A stretch of 64,000 bases of DNA from Novosphingobium fluoreni (GTDB lineage: Bacteria > Pseudomonadota > Alphaproteobacteria > Sphingomonadales > Sphingomonadaceae). Position 1 is the first letter of the stretch; each line of letters opens with the position of its first letter. Made by a program: the position numbers and the translations under genes. The notes under the pieces were generated by a model that made no database searches, was not told where the DNA came from, and saw only the letters and a program-made list of their open reading frames with translations. This document shows positions 1 through 8,982 of this stretch, in pieces. The stretch spans positions 558,001 to 622,000 of the forward strand of contig NZ_JACIDY010000001.1 in assembly GCF_014196615.1 (NCBI RefSeq). Direction: 5' to 3'.

Positions 1-754
1 AGCCTCCGTAGCCGAAACTAGGATTGTTGTAGTGGGGGCCGACTCGCGGATCCAGACCAACACCGACGATGATCTGCCGCGAGTCCATCTTGTGGGCGAT
101 GGCGTAGCTATCGAGTTCGTTGAAGAACGCGACGCGCATGGCGAGGTACGTGTTAGCGAAAAGCTTGATCGCCTCGGCCTCGTTCGGGTCGGTAAACAGG
201 ATCTCGACATTATTCTTCTCGGCGCCTTCAAACAGTAGTTGCGCAAAGATCCTGGCGCGCTTCGATCGCTCGCCGACGATAATACGCGATGGATGAAGAT
301 TGTCGTAGAGCGCACGGCCTTCCCGCAGGAACTCGGGACTGAAGATAACTTGGTCCGTATCGAGACGCTTGCGAACGTCCTCAACGAAGCCGACCGGGAT
401 CGTTGACTTGACCACAATCGTCGCTGCTGAATTGGCTAGCTTAGCAGTCTGGATGACCGCCTCGACCGAGGACGTGTCGAACTTGTTGGTATCTGCGTCA
501 TAGTTCGTCGGTGTGGCGACGATGACGTAATCCGCATCGGCAAGCGCTTCCTGCGCGTCTAACGTCGCAGTCAGGTTGAGCGACCGCGTAGCGAGGAAAT
601 CCTCCAGCTCAAGATCGACGATCGGCGATTTGCGCGCCCTTAGCATAGCAACACGCTCTACTGAAATATCGACAGCGACGACCTCGTTGTGCTGAGCCAG
701 GAGAACGGCGTTGGAAAGGCCGACATAGCCTAAGCCGAAAACCGCGATCTTCAT
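1..754 (-). CDS. ugd: UDP-glucose 6-dehydrogenase, 3' part cut by window edge
   Basis: Oxidises UDP-glucose to UDP-glucuronate with NAD, supplying uronic acid for exopolysaccharide or capsule. The protein opens [16 protein letters not shown], a Rossmann GxGxxG nucleotide-binding loop. It continues with [10 protein letters not shown], then [10 protein letters not shown] and [20 protein letters not shown], which are the conserved strings of this family. The reading frame is open to the window edge and ends in the NNPSFGYGG segment that precedes the catalytic cysteine loop, so about 251 residues of roughly 390 are present and the catalytic Cys is outside. The ATG at 754 is the only plausible start because it begins the Rossmann fold. 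Substrate preference (glucose versus another UDP-sugar) is inferred from the family. Confidence 0.9.
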   Translation of the reverse strand, partial: MKIAVFGLGYVGLSNAVLLAQHNEVVAVDISVERVAMLRARKSPIVDLELEDFLATRSLNLTATLDAQEALADADYVIVATPTNYDADTNKFDTSSVEAVIQTAKLANSAATIVVKSTIPVGFVEDVRKRLDTDQVIFSPEFLREGRALYDNLHPSRIIVGERSKRARIFAQLLFEGAEKNNVEILFTDPNEAEAIKLFANTYLAMRVAFFNELDSYAIAHKMDSRQIIVGVGLDPRVGPHYNNPSFGYGG

Positions 755-2213
755 TCCATCGTCCCCACTTGCTGCTGCCCGGCGAACCGCATGCATCAAT
801 GACCGCCCGCATGAGTGATACAGCCGACCGACGAATTCCCCGTCAACCCATGCTGCAACTGCACACTAGGGGTCTATACGAGGTTCTTTCCGCCCCGAAT
901 AGGACCTTGTGTATCGTTCCTATGCGGTAGGACCGCAGTCGCCGGTGACGATTGATAAAGGGCATCATTCAAGGAGACACGAGGTCGGCAAGACGGCTGC
1001 AGCAGTGGACGCTGCACAACTTCGTGCAACCGCCCTATAAGCACCGGAGTGCTTGCCAGCGGGTGGGATTACGATGCGATCGCCGCACTCATCAACGATC
1101 TGCGCACGTCCCTTACGTTCTCCCCCGGACGCCACGTTCCGACCCTGGCCGGGGCGCTGCGGCGAACGCAGGATCGGGATATTCCATGCACTCTGGCCGT
1201 TAGCAAGCTTGCCCAGGTCGTGTTTCCGGCCACCGACGTCCATGTGTGGCATGACCTTTCCCGGCAGGCGGTTCTTTGCAGGAGAAGCACTCAGTCGAAT
1301 GCACGGTCATGCAGGAAGCCAGCAGCCATTCCTGCGATTACGACTATGCTGCCTATCGCGCAGAGTGCCGGCGCATCCTTAGGCGGGGAGTGGCACGATA
1401 CGACTTCGTCGAAGCTGTCAGTCTGGTCACGACCCTTTTGCGTGCCCTCCCCGGACCGCTAGCCGATTGCGCCATCCCTGACGCCTTCTTCCAACGATAC
1501 CGACTTGAGAAGCTACTGTTTCACCAAGGCTGCCACAGCTAGTACGGGCGGGTAGCGCGCAGCGAGGCACTCGAACGTGGGGTAGAGACCAAACCCATCC
1601 GCCCCGCGCTCTACCAACGGCTACGAAGCTACGTCCGGCTTCGCGAGTCCGAGATGTCGGCATGACAACGCCCAGTCCGCCGGTGACACCCCTTCCCTCA
1701 ATCTAATTGCCGTGGAGAATTATCTGAACAGGTCCTCCATCGACCGCCCGCGGAAGGCATCGCGCCAGCGGCGGCTGCGGTGCTCGGCGTCGTGGCGATG
1801 TGTCAGCGCTGATAAGGGCGGCGAGGTTGCGCGGGCGATTGTCGCCGTATTTGGTTCAGGTGTGTGGTGGCGAGCACCACAGCGCGGCGCGCAACGGGGC
1901 TAGCGGATCGATGCCGGCAAGCCCCGGCTTGGAAAGAAGAGACACGGAAAGGACGCTGAGAGCGCAAGCAGAAAAATTTATCGCGAATCGCCCGCGAGCA
2001 ATTTATCTCGAATTAAAGAATCGAACCCGTTCTCTTTTAGCTTGACAGGGGCACCAAGAATGGATCAACCGCCGAATCACGGTTGTTAAACAATTATTTT
2101 ACAACAAGTTAGCGCTATATTTTGACTCCCGCTACCCGCTCCAACCTTCTAGACCTGACGCATCCCTGACCTTCGCTCAAAGCCGCGTCTGGCGTTACCA
2201 TCGCTTAACTGCG
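755..2213. other. Gene-poor stretch, no convincing gene
   Basis: About 1.46 kb between the sugar dehydrogenase and flagellin. Open frames here are short, mutually overlapping on both strands, and none shows a family motif. The longest (plus, 1049-1462, GTG start) reads TGVLASGWDYDAIAALINDL near its beginning but then loses protein-like composition. A minus-strand stretch around 1730-1860 ends in WRDAFRGRSMEDLFR before a stop and looks like the tail of a decayed protein with stops just upstream. Base composition is mixed and AT-rich from 1970 to 2130. It may be remnant DNA at the edge of a variable polysaccharide region. Confidence 0.5.
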
Positions 2214-3584
2214 TTAACCGCCCTTCAACAGCGATAGCACGTTCTGTTGGTTCTGGTTGGTTTGGGCCAGCATGGCGGCAGAGGCCTGGCTGAGGATCTG
2301 GGCCTTGGCGAGTGCGGTGGTCTCGGCCGAGTAATCGGTATCCTCTATACGGGATCGCGCGTCGGTCAGGTTGGTGGTCTGCGACGTCAGGTTGCTGATC
2401 GCCGATTCAAGATGGGCTTGGCCTGCGCCCAGTTCGGATCGTGCCTGGATGACGGTCTGCAGCAGGGCATCGACGTTCTTCAGAGTCTCCGCCGCGTTGG
2501 CGCGGCCGCTTTGGGCCGAGGCGGTGTCGTATACCGCGGCGGCAAGACCGGTGGCCACGTCCAGCGACGGGTTCTTGACGCCCGCCGCGCGAACTGAGGC
2601 CTGGGTGGCGGCCGTGGCGTCGGCTGCCCCGTTGGCATAAAACAGGTTGTCCGGCACGGTTGCAGGCTCGGCCGGATAGCTGACCTGAAAGCCTTTCACC
2701 GCGCCGAGATAGGCGCTGGCGCTGTTGTGCGCGTTTTGCCCCAACTGTTGGTAATTCGCCGCCGTCGGATCGGCGGCGGCATAGTTCGCCGCGTGCTGAT
2801 CGGCCGTGTTCTTGAGGTTTTGGATATTGTTCAGCGAGGTGACCTGTCCCGCGCTGAGCGGCACGACGTTGCGGTTCACGCCTTCCAGATAGTTCGCTGC
2901 GCTGTCGTACGCGGCCTGCTTGACGATGCCGTAGCTGGGCGCTGCGATGCCGGTCGAGGTGAAGGCCGCCGTCATCGCGTCCGACGCGCCTTTGCGATAC
3001 GCCATCGATGCCGGAACTGAGGAGCGATCGGTGTTTACGTCCACCTTCAACCCGTCGAACGCGTCGGTGTTGAGGCGTGCGCCGTCGATGTGTGGGCGGT
3101 TGAGCACGATCACGTCGGAGGAATTGGCGCCGACCTGGATCGCGAAGCCGGGCGATGGCGCAGGGCCGGTGGCGAAGAGCTTCACGCCGTTGAACTCGGA
3201 CGTGGCGGTCATCTCGCCGATCTGGCCTGTCAGTTGCGCCACTTCGACCTGGATCAGCTTCTGGTCGCTTGCGCCATAGGTGCCGTTGGCCGCCTGCACC
3301 GTGATCTCGCGGATGCGCTGGAGCATATTGGTGGCCTCGCCCAGAACGCTCTCAGCGGTCTGCGCCATCGAGACGCCGTCGTTGGCGTTGCGAATGCCCT
3401 GGCCCATGCCCCGGATCTGCGCCGTCATCGATGTGGCGATCGCCAGGCCGGCGGCGTTGTCCCTGGCGCTGTTGATCTGCTTGCCGGTGGACAGGCGCTC
3501 CATCGCGGTACCGACCATCTTGTTTGCCGCATAGCTGGCGTTGGCCGCGCGCATCGCGCTGAGGTTCGTACCGATCGTCGTCAT
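2214..3584 (-). CDS. fliC: Flagellin
   Basis: Filament subunit, exported through the flagellar type III apparatus. The 456-residue protein has both conserved ends. The N-terminal D0/D1 helices contain RLSTGKQINSARDNAAGLAI (residues 30-49) and MLQRIREITVQAANGTY (87-103). The C-terminal D1/D0 helices run from about 375 and include SRIEDTDYSAETTALAKAQI (411-430). The central D2-like region (about 150-365) is Ala-rich and carries a duplicated module (roughly 196-230 and 316-355). The gene stands alone with no flagellar assembly or chaperone genes nearby. Stop TAA is at 2214-2216 and the start ATG at 3584. I saw no convincing sigma-28 or sigma-54 promoter upstream and only a weak ribosome binding site. 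Confidence 0.95.
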   Translation of the reverse strand: MTTIGTNLSAMRAANASYAANKMVGTAMERLSTGKQINSARDNAAGLAIATSMTAQIRGMGQGIRNANDGVSMAQTAESVLGEATNMLQRIREITVQAANGTYGASDQKLIQVEVAQLTGQIGEMTATSEFNGVKLFATGPAPSPGFAIQVGANSSDVIVLNRPHIDGARLNTDAFDGLKVDVNTDRSSVPASMAYRKGASDAMTAAFTSTGIAAPSYGIVKQAAYDSAANYLEGVNRNVVPLSAGQVTSLNNIQNLKNTADQHAANYAAADPTAANYQQLGQNAHNSASAYLGAVKGFQVSYPAEPATVPDNLFYANGAADATAATQASVRAAGVKNPSLDVATGLAAAVYDTASAQSGRANAAETLKNVDALLQTVIQARSELGAGQAHLESAISNLTSQTTNLTDARSRIEDTDYSAETTALAKAQILSQASAAMLAQTNQNQQNVLSLLKGG

Positions 3585-3735
3585 CTTTGCCCCAATCCCG
3601 CTGGCTGATCCGGCTTGTGGTTAAGCAAAGGTACTGATCAGTGGTTATCGAAAGGTTAACCACGATGGGCGAGCCGGTTCGCCGGGTCTTGCGCCAGGGG
3701 GCATTTCGTCGTTCGAATAGCGGAGGCCGGAATCA

Positions 3736-3763
3736 GAAAAGGCGACCTTGCGGCCGCCCTTTC
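3736..3763 (-). terminator. Intrinsic terminator downstream of M23 peptidase gene
   Basis: Read on the minus strand, GGCGGCC and GGTCGCC form a stem around a GCAA loop, followed by TTTTCT. It lies about 70 bases past the stop of the peptidase gene, the only minus-strand gene that it could end. Confidence 0.6.
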
Positions 3764-3832
3764 CTCCTCTCCAACTGGTCGCAGCCGGCCTGTTCTTGCC
3801 GGGTGCGCCGGCCGGAAATAGGCCTGTCGCGC

Positions 3833-4558
3833 TTACTTGCCGGACGCGGCGAGCGAGACGCGGTCCTGCTGCATGTAAGGAATGGGGTTCACTGCCACGC
3901 CGTTGACGCGGACTTCGTAATGGAGGTGCGGGCCGGTGGAACGGCCGGTGGTGCCGACATAGCCCAGAACGTCGCCCTTGTGGATGTGCTGCCCTTCGGC
4001 AACCGCCAGGCGGGACATGTGGCCATAGCGGGTTTCCAGGTCGTTGCCATGCTCAAGCTGTACATAAAGACCGTAACCGCCGAACCACGATGCCTTGCCG
4101 ACGACGCCATCGGCGGTGGCGTAGATCGGGGTGCCGACCGGCGCGGAAAGATCAACGCCCTTGTGAGCGCGCATGCCACCCAGAACCGGATGCACGCGCA
4201 TGCCGAAGTTGCTGGTCATGGTCAGGCCGTTCAGCGGAGTGCGTGAAGGGATGGAGACGGGGCCGGCGATTCCGGCGGCGGCGCGGGCCGCGGCGGAAAG
4301 CGGCGAGCGACCGGTCGAAGCGGCCAGTGCGGCGTGGCCGGTTTCCTCAAAATTCTGCCAGGAGCTGAACAGCTTCTTGAACTGTTCGTCCTCACCGCCG
4401 CTCACGCTCTTTTCAGCGCCCTGTGCAGCGCGAAGCGGAGTAGCGATATCGGTGTTTGCGGCGTTGGCGAAAGCCGATTGACCGGAAATGAAAAGCGAAG
4501 CTGCAGCCAGGACGCCCGAAACGGCGCGAAACCCAACGATAGAATGCGTCACGACCAA
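3833..4558 (-). CDS. M23-family (LytM-type) peptidoglycan endopeptidase
   Basis: Predicted periplasmic zinc metallopeptidase that cuts peptidoglycan cross-links, or a regulator of such enzymes. The 241-residue protein has an N-terminal signal peptide (hydrophobic segment about 12-30, cleavage near AFA-NA). A linker follows, then the LytM domain from about 113 to 228. Zinc ligands are visible as HKGVD (His132, Asp136) and HLHYE (His211, His213), with His180 in RYGHMS, so the enzyme looks catalytically competent. The frame begins with TTG at 4558, well spaced from an AAGG; a GTG six bases further in is an alternative. It stands alone, 84 bases upstream of the DUF455 gene's 3' end. Confidence 0.88.
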   Translation of the reverse strand: MVVTHSIVGFRAVSGVLAAASLFISGQSAFANAANTDIATPLRAAQGAEKSVSGGEDEQFKKLFSSWQNFEETGHAALAASTGRSPLSAAARAAAGIAGPVSIPSRTPLNGLTMTSNFGMRVHPVLGGMRAHKGVDLSAPVGTPIYATADGVVGKASWFGGYGLYVQLEHGNDLETRYGHMSRLAVAEGQHIHKGDVLGYVGTTGRSTGPHLHYEVRVNGVAVNPIPYMQQDRVSLAASGK

Positions 4559-4642
4559 CTCGCATCACCTTTTTTCCGCCATGACCGCATTACTTTGGCC
4601 CGGCGTGTTTTACTTGCCCGCACAGCGCGACCGCTTGCGGTT

Positions 4643-5506
4643 TCATCTTGGAGATGGTCGGATACCCCCCGCCGCCTCACGAGGATCGGTATTGCCCGAA
4701 GACGTTAATGGAACAAGACCGGTGTACCAATCGCGCGGTAAACCGGCTGATCCCCGCGCCGAGTCGTTGAACGGTTTCTTCAGTCCGCTTTTGAAATGAC
4801 GTTGAACCAATGATTTCCATAGGGAATCGGCGGGTTGGCCGCTCGCTTCGGCCCGCGCGACAAAGTGCTTTACGCCTGCGGCGACATGCCGAACCTCGTC
4901 GTCAAGGATTCGCTGAAGGATTTTCGCGCCCGTTTCGTCCCCGCTCGCCGCCACCCGCTCCAGCATCGCGGGGGTCACGTCGAGCCCGCGCGCTTCCAGC
5001 ACCATGGGCACGATGGCCAGCCGCGCAGCCACGTCATGGCGGGTTTCGTAAGCGGCGTCCCATAAGCCGCTGTGGGCAGGCAGGCAGCCGTAATGCCCGC
5101 CCATGCCGCGCAAGTGCCGCTCGATCATCGCGAAGTGCATCGCCTCTTCCGCCGCGATCTGCAGGAAGTCCGCCACGAATGCTTCGCCTAACTGCGCGCC
5201 GAAGCGGCCCGCCATGTCGAGTGCCAGGTCTATCGCCACGAACTCGATATGCGCCACCGCGTGCCATAGCGCGAGCCGGCCGCGCACCGACCCGGCCTTG
5301 CCGCGCCGTGGCATACGGTTGGGCGCCAGCAGTTCCGGCGCATCGGGCCGCCCCGGCGCGTCCGGCATCGGCGTGTCGAACCGGAAGGCCAACCGGCCAA
5401 GCCGCCAGTCGCGCGTGACCTTGCGTGCCGCCATGACCTTGGCCCGGGGCTGGCGCGTCAGCAGCGCGGCGTTGATGGCTTGGGAGAGGGAGGGCAAAGT
5501 TGCCAT
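4643..5506 (-). CDS. DUF455 ferritin-like domain protein
   Basis: A 287-residue protein of the DUF455 family, all-helical with a ferritin-like di-iron arrangement. Possible metal-ligand motifs are AHIEFVAIDLALD, then AAEEAMHFAMIERHL, and the late DDEVRHVAAGVKHF, which together supply the Glu/ExxH ligands expected of the fold. Function is unknown; family members resemble MiaE-type tRNA hydroxylases in fold only. The open frame continues 42 codons upstream to 5632, but that extension reads through a REP-like repeat, so the ATG at 5506 (MATLPSLSQAINAALL) is chosen. It is preceded on the same strand by bcp and glnE. Confidence 0.82.
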   Translation of the reverse strand: MATLPSLSQAINAALLTRQPRAKVMAARKVTRDWRLGRLAFRFDTPMPDAPGRPDAPELLAPNRMPRRGKAGSVRGRLALWHAVAHIEFVAIDLALDMAGRFGAQLGEAFVADFLQIAAEEAMHFAMIERHLRGMGGHYGCLPAHSGLWDAAYETRHDVAARLAIVPMVLEARGLDVTPAMLERVAASGDETGAKILQRILDDEVRHVAAGVKHFVARAEASGQPADSLWKSLVQRHFKSGLKKPFNDSARGSAGLPRDWYTGLVPLTSSGNTDPREAAGGIRPSPR

Positions 5507-5523
5507 GGACAGGATGTCGGCTT

Positions 5524-5596
5524 GTTTCGTGTCGTGCGAATCCGAGACGAGAGCGGTGGCCGCTACCGTATCTCGACTTCGCGCGATACGAACGGG
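5524..5596. repeat. REP-like paired palindrome, copy 1
   Basis: Two inverted arms about 25 bases long. The left arm is a diverged TTTCGTGTCGTGCGAATCCG, the right arm is CTCGACTTCGCGCGATACGA. It sits between bcp and the DUF455 gene and belongs to the same family as the copies near 16.0, 40.6, 45.8, 53.2 and 62.6 kb. This is the most diverged pair. Confidence 0.7.
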
Positions 5597-5628
5597 TCTG
5601 GCGTGATCGCGATCCGCCTCGTGGGCAG

Positions 5629-6102
5629 TCAAAGCTCTCGGGCCGCCTCAAGCACCGCTTGCGCGTGGCCCTTCACTTTCACCTTGTCCCACACTTTGGC
5701 GATCTTGCCCGCCGCGTCGAGCAGGTACGTCGTGCGCACCATGCCCATGTAGGTGCGGCCGTAATTCTGCTTCTCGGTCCAGATGCCCAGCGCATCGGAG
5801 AGGCCGCTTTCGGCGGCGTCACTGGCGAGCGGCACTGCAAGATCATGCTTGGCGATGAACTTGGCGTGCTTGGCGGGCGGGTCCTTGCTCACGCCGAGCA
5901 GGGCGACGCCGGCCTTTTCGAACTCCGGCTTGAGCTGGGTGAAATCGATGTTCTCTGTGGTGCAGCCCGGCGTATCGTCCTTGGGATAGAAGAACACGAC
6001 AAGCGGCTTGCCGGCAAAATCGGATGGCTTCACCGTGCCGCCATCCGGCGTTTCCATCGCGATGTCGGGGAAGGCATCGCCCACGTTCGGCTTGTCGCTC
6101 AT
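5629..6102 (-). CDS. bcp: Thioredoxin-dependent peroxiredoxin, Bcp/PrxQ family
   Basis: Reduces hydrogen peroxide and organic peroxides in the cytoplasm. The 157-residue protein carries the family motif VVFFYPKDDTPGCTTENIDF with peroxidatic Cys47 in the PGCT loop. It has no other cysteine: the usual Bcp resolving cysteine five residues later is replaced (C-T-T-E-N-I), so it should act as a 1-Cys enzyme or use an external thiol. The start ATG at 6102 directly abuts the glnE stop codon at 6103, so the two genes are probably cotranscribed, with glnE upstream. Confidence 0.93.
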   Translation of the reverse strand: MSDKPNVGDAFPDIAMETPDGGTVKPSDFAGKPLVVFFYPKDDTPGCTTENIDFTQLKPEFEKAGVALLGVSKDPPAKHAKFIAKHDLAVPLASDAAESGLSDALGIWTEKQNYGRTYMGMVRTTYLLDAAGKIAKVWDKVKVKGHAQAVLEAAREL

Positions 6103-8832
6103 CTAAGCAATCTCCAGTTCTTCGCCAAAGGCGTCTGCCCAGGCCGCGCGCACCACCGCGCGTGCGGCGGCCAGGCTTGCCAGCAATACGTCCCAATCAC
6201 CGCAAGCGCAGCTGCGCGCAAGGGCCTGGCGCGCGGCGATCGGCGGCACGTGCGAATCGGGGGCCAGCAGCCGGGCGGCCACCAGGAAGCGAGTCAGCAC
6301 CGCCTGTGCTTCTGCCAGCGCGGGAGGGACCAGCGCAGCGGCCGCCAGCGCGGCGACGGCGGAGCCCAGCTCCGGCTCCAGCCCCACGCCTTCGCGCAGT
6401 TGCAGATAGTGGACCAGGAACTCCAGGTCGACCAGACCGCCCCGCGCCAGCTTTATATCCAGCGGCCCTTGCGGCGGCTTGTGGCGCGCCATGGTCGCGC
6501 GCATCTCCAGCACGTCGGCCTTCAGCTTGGCGGGGTCGCGCGGTTTGGTGAGGACTTCGCGCACGGTTTCGCACACCGCGCCTTGCCCTTGCGGCGAGCC
6601 GTAGATCGGCCGGGCGCGGGCCAGCGCCATGTGCTCCCAGGTCCAGGCCTGCTCACGCTGATATCGCGCGAAGCTCTCGATACTGGCGGCGGGGGGGCCT
6701 TGCTCGCCGGAGGGACGCAGCCGCGTGTCGATCTCGAACAGCGCGCCTTCCGCCGTGGGTGCGGAGAGGGCGGCGATCACCCGCTGGCTGAGGCGGTTGA
6801 AGTACAGCGTCGCGCCGATCGGCCGCCGCCCGTCAGATTCGCGATCGAAATTCCCGGTGAACAGGAACACGATGTCGAGGTCCGACGCGTGAGTCAGCAC
6901 CCCGCCACCGAACCGGCCCAGCGCCACGATCAGCAGTTCGCCACCCGGCACCGACCCGTGATTGTGGCGGAACTCGGCCGTGGCGGCATCGGTCAGTACG
7001 CGGCAGGCGGCCTGCGCCACCCGCGCCATCGCCGCGCCGATCGCGATCGGATCGCGCGTGCCCTCGATCAGTTGCACGCCCAGCGCAAAGCGCCACTCCC
7101 CCACTTTGCGCCGCACGGTATCCAGCACCTGCTCGTAGTCGGCACCCGCTTCGAAGCGGGATAGCTCCTGAACAAGTTCGGGCACTTCGCCCGGCAGGTC
7201 GAGCGCGCTGGCGTCGATCAGGGGGTCCAGCAGATCGGCCCGGCGGGCCAGAGCATCGGCCAGAGGCGGGGCCAGGCCCAGGATATGCGCCAGCCGCACC
7301 GTCAGGCCGGGGCGCGCTTCCAAAAGGCGGAACAAGTTGATGGCGCTGGGCAGATTGTCCAGCAGCCGCTCCCACCGGGCGAGCGCTTGCTGCGGCTCGG
7401 GCGAGGCGGCCAGCGCGGCGAGCAAGTCGCCGCGAATCGCCTCGAATGCAGAGCGGGCCGCGTCCGATCGCAGTGCGCGCATCCGCCCGCTGGTCCATCC
7501 CTCGACCCGCTCGGCCGTGGCCTCGGGATCGGCAAAACCCAGCTTCGCCACGGTCTCGGCCAAGGGTTCGGCGCTCCGGGTGCGGCCGCAATCGGTGGCG
7601 GCATGGGCATGGATCAGCCCATCGTAAAGGTCGCCCACCCGCGCGGTGATCGCCGCCACTTGCGCCACCAGCGCCGCGCCATCGGGCAGCCCGTCCAGCC
7701 GGGCGACATTGTCCAGCGCCTCGGCGGTCGCGGGCAGGGCGTGGGTCTGCTGGTCCTGCACCATCTGCAACCGGTGCTCGATCGTGCGCAGGCGATCATA
7801 GCTTTCGCCCAGCAGCAGCGCGGTGTCCGCGCCGATCAGGCCCGCCTGCGCCAGCGCGTCCAGCGTCGCGCGCGTGCCCCGCAGCCGCAAGTCGGGGTTG
7901 CGGCCGCCGTGGATCAGCTGGTGGATCTGCGCGTAGAACTCGATCTCGCGGATGCCGCCGCGCCCCTTCTTGAGGTCGAACCATGGGCCCGCCTCGGCCA
8001 TGCCGCGCGCGCTGTCGCGGATACGCAGGGTGAGACGGCCAATATCCGCGATCGCGCCGAAATCCAGGCTGCGCCGCCACACGAACGGGCGAATCGCATC
8101 CAGGAAGCGCTGGCCCGCCCCGATGTCTCCCGCGCAGGCCCGTGCCCGGATGAAGGCCGCCCGCTCCCACGCGAGCGCGGAGGTCTCGTAATGAGTCAGT
8201 GCGGCATCGACCGAAATCGCCAGCGGGCTGACTTCAGAGGCGGGGCGCAGCCGCAGGTCGACGCGAAAGACGTAGCCTTCGGCGGTGACGCTGGAGAGTG
8301 TTTCCACCACGGTGCGCGCCACCCGCTGCGCCGCTTCGCCCGGCTCGTCCCGTTCGCGCCGGGGGAGGAGAGCGGGATCGTAAAGCAGGATCGGATCGAT
8401 GTCCGAACTGTAATTAAGTTCGCGCGCGCCGTGCTTGCCCAGCGTCAACGCCAGAAAGCCGGTGGGCTGCGCGGTGGGATCGAAGTCAGGCGCGCGGCGG
8501 CGGATGCCCGCGGTGATCGCGGCATCCAGCGCACGGTCGGCAAAGTCGGACAGGGCGCCGGTCACCTGCAGGAGCGGGAACGCCCCCGCCAGGTCGCCGA
8601 TCGCCAGCGCCAGCGCCAGCGCCTGCTTTTCACGCCGCAGCGCGGTGGCAACATCGCTCGCGCCGTCGCCCGCCGACTTGGCCCAGGTCAGCGCGGCCTC
8701 GCCCTCACCGGAGGCGAGCAACGCCGTAAGATTCGGCAAGCGGTCCAGCGCGCGCGACAAATACGGCGCATGGGCATGGGCGCGGGCAAGGGCGCCGGTC
8801 CAGTCATGGGCGGAGGGCGGCGTCTGGTTCAT
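6103..8832 (-). CDS. glnE: Bifunctional glutamine synthetase adenylyltransferase/deadenylylase
   Basis: Adds and removes AMP on glutamine synthetase in response to PII, setting nitrogen assimilation. At 909 residues it has normal family length. It contains two nucleotidyltransferase domains: the N-terminal one with ELNYSSDIDPILLYD (two Asp metal ligands) and the C-terminal one with LTHASDLDIVFLF. The first domain is the deadenylylating half and the second the adenylylating half in E. coli GlnE. A G-rich run lies inside the coding sequence near 6690. The gene ends exactly one base before bcp starts. A 150-base gap with a terminator separates it from etfA upstream in position. Confidence 0.96.
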   Translation of the reverse strand: MNQTPPSAHDWTGALARAHAHAPYLSRALDRLPNLTALLASGEGEAALTWAKSAGDGASDVATALRREKQALALALAIGDLAGAFPLLQVTGALSDFADRALDAAITAGIRRRAPDFDPTAQPTGFLALTLGKHGARELNYSSDIDPILLYDPALLPRRERDEPGEAAQRVARTVVETLSSVTAEGYVFRVDLRLRPASEVSPLAISVDAALTHYETSALAWERAAFIRARACAGDIGAGQRFLDAIRPFVWRRSLDFGAIADIGRLTLRIRDSARGMAEAGPWFDLKKGRGGIREIEFYAQIHQLIHGGRNPDLRLRGTRATLDALAQAGLIGADTALLLGESYDRLRTIEHRLQMVQDQQTHALPATAEALDNVARLDGLPDGAALVAQVAAITARVGDLYDGLIHAHAATDCGRTRSAEPLAETVAKLGFADPEATAERVEGWTSGRMRALRSDAARSAFEAIRGDLLAALAASPEPQQALARWERLLDNLPSAINLFRLLEARPGLTVRLAHILGLAPPLADALARRADLLDPLIDASALDLPGEVPELVQELSRFEAGADYEQVLDTVRRKVGEWRFALGVQLIEGTRDPIAIGAAMARVAQAACRVLTDAATAEFRHNHGSVPGGELLIVALGRFGGGVLTHASDLDIVFLFTGNFDRESDGRRPIGATLYFNRLSQRVIAALSAPTAEGALFEIDTRLRPSGEQGPPAASIESFARYQREQAWTWEHMALARARPIYGSPQGQGAVCETVREVLTKPRDPAKLKADVLEMRATMARHKPPQGPLDIKLARGGLVDLEFLVHYLQLREGVGLEPELGSAVAALAAAALVPPALAEAQAVLTRFLVAARLLAPDSHVPPIAARQALARSCACGDWDVLLASLAAARAVVRAAWADAFGEELEIA

Positions 8833-8925
8833 CGTTCCCCGTGTCGCACGATCCGCGCGAACAGTGCTAGAGGCGCCGGACGAAAACCCTCGTCAAAGCG
8901 ATGTCGCATTCCTTTCGCGCCGGCC

Positions 8926-8956
8926 AAACAAAAACCCGGCCATCGCTGACCGGGTT
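8926..8956 (-). terminator. Intrinsic terminator of the etfBA unit
   Basis: On the minus strand, AACCCGG and CCGGGTT arms enclose a 10-base loop and are followed by TTTTGTTTG. It begins about 30 bases after the etfA stop. Confidence 0.75.
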
Positions 8957-8982
8957 CTCGAGATACGGTTGTGATCTGCGGA

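Noticed and set aside
2005..2045. tRNA T-arm-like GGGTTCGATTC on the minus strand
   Set aside because: No acceptor stem, D-arm or anticodon arm can be placed around it.
3585..3720. Sigma-28 promoter before flagellin (TTCGATAA)
   Set aside because: Only the -10 part resembles the consensus; no TAAA at proper spacing and no sigma-54 GG/GC pair.
5500..7164. Long plus-strand open frame of 554 codons
   Set aside because: Lies opposite bcp and glnE, which carry clear family motifs. The frame is Arg/Gly/His-rich with no motifs, as expected of an antisense frame in GC-rich DNA.
7285..8949. Second long plus-strand frame of 554 codons
   Set aside because: Antisense shadow of glnE; no motifs and typical Arg/Gln-rich shadow composition.
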